The notes under the pieces are model-generated. The model worked only from the letters and a program-made list of their open reading frames with translations, did not search any database and was not told the origin of the DNA. This document shows positions 54,290 to 64,000 of a stretch of 64,000 nt of DNA, piece after piece. Within the stretch, counting starts at the first letter, position 1. Each line of letters starts with the position of its first letter. The position numbers were made by a program, and so were the translations under genes. Source of the stretch: Aedes albopictus (lineage: Eukaryota; Arthropoda; Insecta; Diptera; Culicidae); the NCBI RefSeq assembly GCF_035046485.1, contig NC_085137.1, positions 447,520,334 through 447,584,333 of the forward strand. Reading direction: 5' to 3'.

Positions 54290-55668
54290 TATTCAGAGTC
54301 AAAACAAAGCAATTTCAAAATCCACAAAAACGATTTTGCTGCAATTATTGAGGTGATTTCTTTAAAAAAAATCATAAGGACGGCCCACTTTAAATTAGAC
54401 AGTATATAATGCGCAATATTCAAACAGGAAATTTTCTCACATGCACGTTAAATAATGCATAAAGGAAAACAGAATTTACCAACTTTTGTAATGAAGCGAA
54501 TTATCATACTAGGAGTTTTATTTATCTTAAGAGCTATGGTTAGTCAGTGAGAACTTCGAAGTTACCTCGACAACACCACTGCTATTCTTACCTTTATCGA
54601 TATTCTCTTCCTACAGTCAATGAAACCACGCGAAGAGCACCCGTTAAACTTACCCAACAAATCACCCTTATTGTTCCGCAAAAGGGCAACGCCTTCCAGA
54701 GCGATAGTTTCCTTCACTTTACTTCTCAACTCATTCGTTGTTTAAAGCCCACGAGGTAAGCAAAATGAGCAACGAGCAAAACGATTTAGGCCACTGACAC
54801 CTACCGTCGTGGTAACTCCTCTCGATGCGATGGATTAAATCGTCCTCCGGTCGCTGGCTGGCTGGCTGGCTGACTAGGAACGATGAACTTGCAGCGAGAT
54901 TTATTTCCAATCTGATATCGAGCTGCCTGCTTCGTCCTCCCCCGCGAAAGTGGGACGATTTCAACGAACGATTCCTATGAAGTGATTTCAACTTTAGGCG
55001 ATGCGGTGGTGGAAACTTCTCGGTTCTGTTTCACAGCACAAATGGCGGCGAAGGTGTTGCTGGAAGTTATCTGCGTTGCAATTATTCATTTCTTGGGTGG
55101 TGGTGTGGTGCGGCCTGGCATAACGATCGAAACGAAAAAAGCTTCCCGGAAAATTATTAAGAAAATTCGGCGGATGGAAATCCATTAATTACACCGAGCG
55201 GAGAACGGTAATCCTCCGAGGTCCGGCAGCAGTCACGTTCCGCGACCGCAACTTTTAATGGGGCCTGAATACATGTAGAAAAAGTGAAACTCGTAATTGT
55301 CGTCGTGGAGCACACGAAGCTCTGGAATTGGGCTGGTGGGTGAGGAAGTGGAACCATTTCCTAAACTTTCACTTCCGGTGCTACAAAGTCTTTTTCTTTA
55401 TTAAGTGTTTCCAAGAACGGATGAAAATATAAAAATCCCTTTCCCCCCAATATGACAAATGTTGCTATTTTCTTTTACGTTCGTTTGTTGTGTTTTGAAA
55501 AGCAGATGTGTAGATATGTAAATGTCCTGGAATGTATCGTAATCAATTTATTTCTCGCATTTCAAAAGAATACAGCCGATATTTGTGTTGATATACGTGG
55601 GTGATTCTTTGTAGATTCTGGCGACAGAAACGTGGCTGTTGACAAAAAGCAGACCAGTTGTTGCAGAA
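54290..55668 (+). other. Apparently single-copy stretch, no gene called
   Basis: Within the window this is the longest stretch without obvious repeat structure. 54740-55360 has higher GC. It contains (CTGG)n (about 54850-54871) and short frames of 60-86 codons on both strands without recognisable motifs. It could hold non-coding or regulatory sequence, but nothing specific is supported. Confidence 0.4.
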
Positions 55669-55670
55669 TA

Positions 55671-56591
55671 CAGGGGATGGCCAACATGTTTGGGATAGGT
55701 AACTTTTTCTCTCCCACAAAAAAAATTGAACATGCTGTAATTTTTCATAGAGTGCATCAAAAAATCTCAAATTTTGACTGTTTGTCAACCTACTATATGT
55801 GCATCATTGGTACAAATTTGGGCTCGATTGATTAATTTTTCGCAAAGTTAGAACCGTTCGGGTAAAACACTATTTTTTGGACAACTCATTTTTGAACTGT
55901 CATATCTCGGAAACCAGTGAACCGAATTGAATGAATTCTTTAACGTCTATCAACAATATATTGATGCTTAATACGACGTTATAAAATGTAATATTTTCTA
56001 ACGACGAATTAAGTTATACCGAGTTGAAATTTTTACCCATATAGAGGAAAATAAGTCAAATTTACAATACCACAAAAAATTATTAAATGTGTTTTTCCTT
56101 CAATCTAAATAGGCTCTAATATATCTGATTAGAGATAATTTGAGAAGAAAAGTGGAAAATCTTTGGATATCAACACGAAAATTTATTGACATTGATGTAA
56201 AAAAATACATTTTTTCGAGAAAAATCCAAAAGTGTCAATCCATGATATTTTTTTTCAAAGTTCAAAAAATATTTATGTTTTGATAGTTTGTGAAGCATTT
56301 ACATATTGTTAGTGTACGTTCAAAATTTTATTCAATTCGGTTCACTGGTTTCCGAGATATAACAGCTCAAAAATGAGTTGTCTAAAAAATAGTGATTTAC
56401 CCGAACGGTTCTAACTTTGCGAAAAATTAATCAATCGAGCTCAAATTTGTACCAATGATGCACATATAGAAGGTTGACAAACAGTCCAAATTTGAGATTT
56501 TTTGATGCACTCTATGAAAAGTTATAGCATGTTGAAATTTTTTTTTGAGAGAAAAAAATTTGCCTATCCCAAACATTTTGGCCATCCCCTG
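55671..56591 (+). mobile_element. Long-TIR MITE, CAGGGGATGGCCAA termini, TA duplication
   Basis: The arms (55671-55945 and about 56325-56591) are near-identical inverted copies, for example GGTTCACTGGTTTCCGAGAT on the right arm. TA flanks it (55669-55670, 56592-56593). 921 bp, no transposase. Confidence 0.9.
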
Positions 56592-56628
56592 TATATAGAA
56601 TGCGAGATTTCCTTACCACCGTGAATAA

Positions 56629-56912
56629 TGCCTGGTTTACATGGTTCAAGTAACTTACTTCAAGTCAAAGGAAAATGTAAAATTGAATACGAATTGAATG
56701 TGTAAACACCACCATTCATCTCACTTGAACAAGTGACTTGACTTGAACGAAAGTTGAACATGTTGAACTTTTGCATTCAAGTCAACCGAAATCATCTCAC
56801 TTGCCCCGTCTGACCCGCGATTCATGTGAGTTGAATTCAAGTTATCTGTAAAATAAGATGAATTTAATTCAGTTTTTTAACCGCACGAGTTGAACAATGT
56901 AAACACAAAGAT
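56629..56912 (+). mobile_element. MITE-like element with TTTACATNGTTCAA ends
   Basis: CCTGGTTTACATGGTTCAAG at the left pairs with GAGTTGAACAATGTAAACAC at the right. The interior repeats CACTTGAA/TTCAAGT motifs. The flanking duplication is unclear. Confidence 0.5.
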
Positions 56913-56929
56913 GCCTCCAAAGATAATTT

Positions 56930-59640
56930 CTTTAGGATTTCTAATCAAAGTTCCATCGAAAATTTGTCTTCAAGTACCGCATCGAGTTCGTGTTGGAGTT
57001 CTAGCGGGAATTTATACATTAATTTAACCATATGTATATTTACATCTAGGTGTTGCACTAGGAATTCCGGGAGGAGCTCCGCCGTTAATTCCAGACAGAG
57101 TTCCTTCGGGAATTCCTCTAGCACTTCTACGAGAAATTCCTGTTCCAAACAGAATTCCTCTTAGGATTCCACTGGTTAGTGGTTATTCTTATAAGAGTAT
57201 CACTGGAATTTTGCATCTTTCACCAAGAATTTCTCAAGGAATTCCACCTATTACTCCACTTGGCGTTCCGCTGGAAATTCCCACAGAAGCTTCACCAGAA
57301 AATCATCTAGGAGTATGTACCATCGAAAGTACACCTGCCAGTTTCATATGGAATTACTCTCAGAAGTTTCACTGGAAGCTTCTCAGAAGTTCCTCAAGTA
57401 ATTTATCCAGTAGATCCACAAGGAGCTTCTTTAGGAACTCTCGTTCCATCGGTGTCCTGTCGGGAATTATCCTAGAAGGTCTACCAAAAAAAAACCTCTA
57501 GCGTACCATCGCGAATTCTTACAGGAGCTCCAGTAGAAAATCCTCGAAGAAATCAAACGATAAATTCTTAAGGGAAGTTCCACCTTGAATTGCTGAATGA
57601 AGGACCACCGCAAAATTTCGCAGACGTCCCACCAAGGAATGCCATAATAGTTCCATCGAGCATTCCTCTAAAAAATGCTCAGGAAATGCCATTTCGAGAA
57701 CCATCGGTAATCCATCTAAAGGTTTCACCGTAAATTTTCCACCGGCAATTGCTAAGGATGTTGAATGTTCCATTAGAAATAGTTCTCGAAATTCCATTCC
57801 AATCGAAACTTTCTCTAGAACATCCAAATTTCTCTAGAAGTTCCATTAGAAATTCTACTGGGAGTTGCAAAATAATCTCTTAGCAGTCCCACCAATATTT
57901 ACGGAAATTCTTCTGGGAATTCATGTGGGAGGTTCACTGGCAATTATTTTCCAAGTTTCAATGTTATTTTTGTTAAAACAGAAACTTTTCTAGTAATTAC
58001 ACCCGAAAAGCCTTGTTTGGACAGAACCAGATTATGCTGCATACCGGCGCAAGGATCTCCTCCTATCACCCAGTCATTAAAGCAGTCGTCTATTCCATGG
58101 TTTCCCAAACTGTGGGTCGCGATCCCCCAGGGGGTCGCCGGCCTTCATCCAGGGGGTTGCGATGGACAGTTGAATATTTTACTGTAATAGACAACAAATT
58201 AGGAATAAATATGTGAAGTGTACACTAGTCGATTTCCTATTCAGAAGACTCACCTGGGTCAATTCCTGCCATTAGCACGAGCAGTTTGAAGCATATCCAC
58301 CTCGAATTCCTCCAGAAGATCCACTGGGAATCGCTACCGGGAAGTTCCACCGGGGGTTTCTTCAGGAATGACTGCAGGAATCCCTATAGGAGTTCCCTCA
58401 CAGATTTATCTAGAAGTTCCACTGGGAATTCCGGCTCGAGTTCCACCGAGTAAACTTGTGGAAATTCCAACTAAACTACTTCCAGGAGCTCGGGCGGATT
58501 GTCCTCTAGTAGTTCCAGCATAAATTAATAAAGGAGTTTCAAAGAGAATTTCTCCAAAAAAATCTCAACTGGTTTCTCTATGAACTAGCAGCTCCACCTC
58601 GAATTTCCCTAGAAGATCAATCGGAAATGCTTTAAGGAGGTTTGCTAAGAAATCGCATAGGAGTTTCAATGTTAATAGATTAAGAAGTTCTACCGAGAAT
58701 TCCCCTAGAGTTCCACCGGAAATTCCCCTCGTAATTCATCCAGAAACATCTCAAGAGCGGCCACAACAATTTCCGTAGTCTTCAGAATTTCCAGGAATTT
58801 CTCTAATAGACCTACCGGAAGCTCCACCAGAAACTTTTCCAGAAGTTTCACTACAAATTCCTGTAGAAGTTGCAAAGTGTATTGCAGTTTTTGGGATTTC
58901 CACTGGGATTCCCTCCAAGACTTCCATCGGGAATTTCTTCAGGATTACCACTGGAAATTCTGGAAAGACCGCAATGAGTCCGTCCAAAAGATTCACCGGG
59001 AATTTCTTCAGGACTTCCACAGAAAACTTCCATAGAGAGTTCCACTGAAAATTTATCTAGAATTCACAGCTGGAATACCTCGAGGAATTTCACCGGGAAA
59101 TCTTCTAATAGTTTCACTAGAAAATTTTCTGGAAGTACCACCGCGATTTTCTCTACATGCTCCAAGGGAATTCTTCTAAGACTTCCACCAAAAATTTCAA
59201 AAAATCTTCAAGGACTTTAACTGGGAACTTCACTGGGAATTCATTCAAAAGTTCCAACCGGGATGATTTTTGCTCGAAATGACCTAAATGTAGGCCATTA
59301 ATGCGATTGCACTACAAATGTAAATTTAACTTGGGACAATATGTACAAGTTAAAATGAGACATGCGACACAGAAATAAAACTTGCAACAAACTCTTTGGG
59401 AAATTTCCCGCAAAAATCCTACAGGATTTACCGATGAAACTCCGAGAAGGAATTCCTGATAGGACTCTTACAGGAGTTTCCGGTAGAAATCATGTGAAAC
59501 TTCTAGAGTCATTTCTGGTGGCACTCCTAGAAAAATTCCCAGTATAACTTCTGGAGGTATTCTTGATTCTTGGAGAAATTTCCAGTGGATCCTCTGGATG
59601 AAAATCCGGTGGAACTTCTCGAAGGATCCTCTTGGGAACT
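56930..59640 (+). repeat. Decayed 12 bp-period satellite, block 3
   Basis: Here the unit reads mostly as AGTTCCACCGGG, GAATTTCTTCAG and GGAATTCCTCTA, with the T-rich strand on plus. 59340-59640 returns to AGAATTCCTGGA orientation. Short frames on both strands are artefacts of the repeat. Confidence 0.7.
58084..58215 (+). mobile_element. hAT-type terminal fragment
   Basis: CCATGGTTTCCCAAACTGTG followed by GGTCGCGATCCCCCAGGGGG is typical of hAT ends and is inserted in the satellite. Only one end is recognisable. Confidence 0.5.
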
Positions 59641-59879
59641 TTTCATCTACTGGTGGTTTTCAACAGATTTATTTTCTGTATTTTTTTTTTTCTAAATTAC
59701 CAGCATTTTCTTGAATCTTCCGAAAAGTACACTGGAACCTCTTTTTATGCACATGGCTGGGACTGCATATATAAAAAAATAAGCATGAAAAGAGGGACTC
59801 TCATGCATAAATTAAGTTTGGGCTCTAATGATGGAATCTAGTTCGCGAAAACAGGTCTTGCTCCTGGGCATCTGAGGTA

Positions 59880-60250
59880 GTTTCCAGAAAGTTCCAAGTG
59901 AGTCCAAAAAAATGAATTCCAAGGGGCGTTTTAAGGGGTTGTTTCAGGGGATTTGAGAAGCGTTTTTATGGGATTTCAGGGAATTAAGGGGCATTCCAAT
60001 AGCATTAAGGGGGTTTTAGGGACGTTTTAAAGGGCTTTAAATGCAATGAAGGGATCTCAGAAGCCTTAAAAAGGGCCTTACAACGCGTTGTAACGCTGGG
60101 TTTGAGGGACTTCAGAGTCATTTCAAAGTAATTAAACAGAGTTTCAGGGTGTTTCAGGAACATTTTAAGGGCGTCCCTAGAGATTTTAGGGACGCTAAAT
60201 AGCATTTCAAGGGGTTTTTAGTTGCGTTTCAGGGGGTTTATGGGACCCAA
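59880..60250 (+). repeat. Second 12 bp-period repeat, GGGGCGTTTTAA type
   Basis: Units such as GGGGCGTTTTAA, GGGGTTGTTTCA and GGGATTTCAGGG run head to tail. The unit is clearly different from the GGAATTCC satellite, although the period is the same. Confidence 0.65.
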
Positions 60251-60254
60251 TTAA

Positions 60255-60362
60255 CCCTAAAAGGGATACCTTCATGGCCTCAGTTTCGTCACCTCGCTGA
60301 GTGTGTGTCATCAAAGACGAGCTTTGAAAGGCGCCTGGGGTCCAATGGTATACCTTTTAGGG
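60255..60362 (+). mobile_element. 108 bp piggyBac-like MITE, TTAA duplication
   Basis: CCCTAAAAGGGATACC and inverted CCCTAAAAGGTATACC are bounded by TTAA (60251-60254, 60363-60366). The inner GCCTGGGGTCCA motif also occurs near the ends of the large TTAA element at 26894-36225. Confidence 0.85.
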
Positions 60363-60439
60363 TTAAAGGCGTCCAAACGGGTTCAGAGGTTTTTTAAATT
60401 GATTATGATGATTTCAAGTGCGTTCCAATGAGAAACCGG

Positions 60440-61415
60440 AGGCACCGTTGAGAAAATTCAAAAAGAAAAGCCGGAAAAACTACGCCCGAACTCGCGGAAA
60501 ATTTTCAAAAAAATACTTTTGTGGGGGTAATTTCTAAACTTTGATCGCTGAAATTTTTGGAATGCACTTTTTTTCTTTCCTGAGTTATGGTCAACTTTGT
60601 GAAAAATGACCATGTACGCATATATTATATGGTAATTTTTCACATAATTGTCCATAACTCAGGAACGAAAAAAAAGTGCATTCTAAAAATTTCAGCGATA
60701 AAAGTTTATAAAATTACCTTCTCAAAAATATTTTTTTGAAATTTTTCCTCGAGTTCGGGCATAGTTTTTCCAGCTTTTCTTTTTGAATTTTCTCAACGGT
60801 GGAAAATTTTGTGGAAAACTTTTTCCAGTTTATATTTTTGTTTTCGAACTCCTGCAAAAATTTGCTTTCGTTTTCTCTAAAAAACTTTGTTTCTACGTTC
60901 TTGAGCTATGATTTTTTAAAGAAAAGGCTTTTATGACCTATTTGGATATTTTTCAACAAAATTGGCCATAACTCAAAAACGAAAAAAAAATGTATTCCAA
61001 AAATTTCAGCGATCAAAGCTTATGAAATAACCTTCTCAAAAATATTGTTTTGAAAATTTTCCACGAGTTCGGGCATTGTTTTTTCGGCTTTTCTTTACGA
61101 ATTTTCTCAATAGTGGAAAATTTTGTGGAAAAGTTTTTCCAGTTCATTTTTTTTTTATTTCTGAGAAAATCTGCTTTCATTTTCAAAAAAAAACTTTGTT
61201 TCTATGATGCTTCGTTCTTGAGTAATGGTTTTTCAAAGCAAGTAGTGTCAGGAGAAAACAAAAAATTTCCACCTGAATTTTCTGGGAAAATAGGCGACCC
61301 TGAATTATTGCTCAATTTTTTTTTGTGTATATATCCATGAGCCCTGCCTGTGGAAAAAGTTTAATGAAAATCTGAGACCCTTTGGCCCAATTTGTACGAT
61401 AATAAAAAAAAATGC
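60440..61415 (+). mobile_element. Palindromic MITE, diverged relative of 23562-24304
   Basis: 60447-60620 returns inverted at 60640-60810 (GAGAAAATTCAAAAAGAAAA, CGAACTCG), and a third unit lies at 60950-61120. The right end AGGCGACCCTGAA...TTTGTACGATAATAAAAA matches the right end of 23562-24304. The left border is uncertain. Confidence 0.6.
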
Positions 61416-62068
61416 CGTCATAGTCATTTGAACCTTAAGTGACGCGATTGATAACACCACAAGAGAACAGCAAGCAACGATGAAAAACGTTTCTGGACCC
61501 CGATCTTCAATAATTGACTATACCAGTTATGCAAAAACCAAGAAAATGAGGCAATGCTTCCAGTTTCGCCTTCAAGACCCTCATTAGATCGACGCTTCTA
61601 TGTTTGTTTTCTAATTTTGGGTAACTGGTTTATTCGATACACTCAATTTTGGGTAAAATCGACCCAAAAATTAGGTAGTTTAATTTTTCCGTGTACAAGC
61701 TCGTTGGGCATCCCCTTAGACTTGATGGAATTAAACATCATTTTTATTTGACTGTATGAGTAATAGAATGAACAGATTTGGAAGGAAGCCTCCAAGCTTA
61801 TTCAAGATTGAGTTTTTTTCATATAAAGTTGAACCACATACTAATAGAGCGCCATCAAGAAGCCCGGTCAACCAGTGAGAGATTTTCGATGTCGATCGAT
61901 ATCGATGTGTTTTGAAACGATGGCGATCGCTATCGACAGATAAAGAACTATAAAGAAAATCAGGATCTGGTTGATAGAGAGGCCACCATCGCCACCGGTG
62001 AGAAATATTTGGGTGAGCTACGCATCCAGAGGAAGCAAAGGATCATATATGACATCTGGGGGTCTAAC
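61416..62068 (+). other. No gene recognised
   Basis: Mixed composition. A small dyad CGATGTCGATCGATATCGAT lies near 61888. Nothing else can be supported. Confidence 0.4.
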
Positions 62069-62069
62069 G

Positions 62070-62260
62070 GGTCTTCAGTTAGCCTAGTGGTTGAGGCTAT
62101 GGATCGCCAATCCGAAGACAGCGGGTTCTATTCCCGTTCCGGTCAGGAAAATTTTCTCTACTCCATGACATTGCCTCACAATGTACAAATCCATGCAATG
62201 GAAATGGAAAAAGGGCATGCCAAGTTTCAGTGGAAACGTAAAGCATTGTGAAGAAGATGG
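62070..62260 (+). mobile_element. tRNA-derived SINE, third family
   Basis: The tRNA-like head is TAGCCTAGTGGTTGAGGCTA (A box) and GGGTTCTATTCCCGTTCCGG (B box), followed by a body with ATGCAATGGAAATGG. It differs from both Feilai and the SINE at 48532. Confidence 0.75.
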
Positions 62261-62457
62261 CATCTGGAGAAAGATAAGGAGCGAAAGAACGCCAAAGTTG
62301 CGATAAAGCGAACGAAAACACTAGGAGCCGAAGTCGGCTCTTTCCAACTGTGCTTTGGCTGGACCGATGGCACTCGCTTCCTCTACGATGTCTCACATCG
62401 GCTTAGTGGTACAAAAATGAATATTCCACGACATTCTGGAAAACGTAAGTTGCTGTG

Positions 62458-64000
62458 GAGGAATTCCACGGGGTCATGTCAGTCGATCCTGAGCGACCAT
62501 TTCAAAAATATCTGAAACTTTGCACAGTTTTTCAATTTCATCTAAATCGCCATTTTTCGATATTAAACCTTCATATTCTCTCACGACTAACTTTTCAAAA
62601 GGGTGTATGCGAAAATAGTTCAAAAATATTCTAAAAGCTGTACAGCAAAAACGGATTGTTCGATTGTTATGAATTTTTCAGCAAAGTTAGATAACTAAAT
62701 GATGATTCCTTAGAAAATATACACTGTAAAAAATTTATTTTTTTACTTTAAAAAAATATGATCTTTGTCACAAAAACTAAAATATCTCAAAACCCTATCT
62801 TTTTACCAACGTCAATTTTTTAGGGGATATGGCCCATTATATCAGCTATCTACCATAAAATTTTGGTGATGGTAAACTGATAAACAAAAAAGTTATGACA
62901 TTTCAAACACTTCACAATTTCAACATTTAGTAACAAAAAAAAAAATTTTTTTCTGTGTAAATTATTTCGAGAATTATATTTTGATGCTGATTTTATTGTA
63001 AAAGCTACCGCCTGAATTAAACAAGTTGTTTTCATGATATTTTTGTTTGATTATTCATAATTACTATTTGAAACTTAGACGCGATCCAGTCTTGTGATCA
63101 AAAATACGCGTATACGTCTAGTTTATCTGCAAAAAAAATACCTCTTAGAGAACATACTTTATGATCGGAAGAATGCGAGTAACTTCAACAACAACAAATG
63201 CATGAGAGGTACATACCACAGACAAACAGACGAAACGCCTAGAACAATTTTCGTGAAAATCCATCGCCCAGTTCACACTACCACCACCTGGTGGAAATGT
63301 TTCACGAAACACTGCGTTGTGCAATATCGTCATCAGAAGGCGCTAGTGTGAAGCGTCAAACGCAAAGAAAAACGATGGGCGCTCTTCTGGCTATGAAAGC
63401 CACAACCAAGATTCAAAGTGATCGTTAAAGGCGTGGTCAATGAAAATTTCGTCAGTGTTACGTTTGTTTGTCTGTATACATACCATGACAATGCTCACGA
63501 AAAAGCAAAAAAATACTACCGCTATGGATATTAAAAATTTTATAGTATTTTTTTTTTCAGCCAAGCAAACAACACCAAACTAGTCAATAAAAACTAATAA
63601 GTGATTTTGTTTATTATAATCTAACGAACAACATGAACAGTCGCTTTTCCAAAGGTCTTCAACTCAACGCTCTCTTGTAGACCGTTTGATGAAAAAAAAA
63701 TGTTCAAAAGCGTTACGAAATCTCACCGAAAGCACCATAGATAAACTGAAAGAGACTGGTTATGCCCAAATGTCCACATTGAATACAAATTTACGCATTC
63801 GCACGTCCTGCCGTCTAGACTTTGACAAACGAACCAACTGTATATCATCGGTAAAGCAGAGCGCAGGAAGTTCGAAAACGACAACAACTGAGAAATTGCC
63901 AGAAGTGCTAAGTGCAGAGAGTCATGCCACCGTACCATCAGCGACATCTGTTTAAACAATTTAATCACGCCCCTTTTCAATAATGCTTTGAAATATCCTT
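62458..64000 (+). mobile_element. Long-inverted-repeat DNA element, copy 2, cut by window end
   Basis: This is homologous to 1977-4570, starting GAGGAATTCCAC in both. It lacks the TA-flanked MITE (empty site near 63475) and ~110 bp that copy 1 has at 2630-2750. The right arm lies outside the window. Confidence 0.85.
63561..63955 (+). other. Exon-like island with open frame (copy 2)
   Basis: A poly-T tract ending TTTTTCAG precedes it. The frame 63686-63955 (89 codons) includes STIDKLKETGYAQMSTLN and a Ser/Thr-rich end, and finishes at a stop in the window. The family is not recognised. Copy 1 carries the same sequence with frame breaks. Confidence 0.35.

Noticed and set aside
54731..55357. 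Short frames on both strands in the GC-richer stretch
   Set aside because: 60-86 codons, overlapping on opposite strands, with no motifs or splice/start context that would favour one.

Overview
The window looks like a culicine mosquito genome, most likely Aedes. The evidence is two copies of a tRNA-derived SINE of Feilai type, a LOA-type LINE with an RNase H domain, BEL/Pao and Tc1/mariner remains, very many non-autonomous DNA elements, an AT-rich background and only one intact host gene. The species call is inference.

Host gene. The only intact cellular gene is Rtf1, a Paf1-complex subunit, at 37455-40574 (+), intronless, with two poly(A) signals just downstream. Its upstream region occurs three times: inverted at 1-6809 (copy A), direct at 14200-16370 (copy B) and direct at 25504-37454 (copy C, leading into the intact gene). 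Copy B leads into a truncated Rtf1 copy (16371-16944). Copy A runs off the left edge about 18 bp short of where an Rtf1 start codon would lie, so a third Rtf1 copy on the minus strand may sit just outside the window. A and B form a large inverted repeat.

Region by region. 1-6809: inverted copy A, split by a 3.6 kb long-inverted-repeat element (1977-5615) that itself holds a TA-flanked MITE. 6810-13636: a dead LOA-type LINE, bounded by unusually long direct repeats (about 213/225 bp), with a hairpin insertion and a 2.2 kb LTR-like insertion. 13637-16944: copy B and the truncated Rtf1. 16945-23262: BEL/Pao pol, gag and pol pieces in permuted order, broken by a mariner element, a hairpin MITE and a Feilai SINE. 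23263-26889: degenerate short-period repeat, MITEs and the distal part of copy C. 26894-36225: a TTAA-flanked foldback element built of ~145 bp repeats, with a 5.5 kb hAT-like element inside it; that element in turn holds a foldback MITE, a second MITE, a hairpin and a LINE with an intact 995-codon reading frame. 36230-40670: Rtf1 promoter region and gene. 40680-59640: mostly a highly decayed satellite with a 12 bp period (core 48000-52620), with a Feilai copy split by a 1.5 kb element, further MITEs and SINEs. 59880-64000: a second 12 bp-period repeat with a different unit, a tiny TTAA MITE, a palindromic element, a SINE and a second copy of the 3.6 kb inverted-repeat element, cut by the window edge.

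How it fits together. Nested insertions with readable target-site duplications give a relative order of events: Rtf1 upstream duplication, then the TTAA foldback, then the hAT-like element, then the elements inside it. Apart from Rtf1 and the antisense LINE ORF, most open frames are shadows of repeats. All family names come from recognising motifs by eye; no database search was run.
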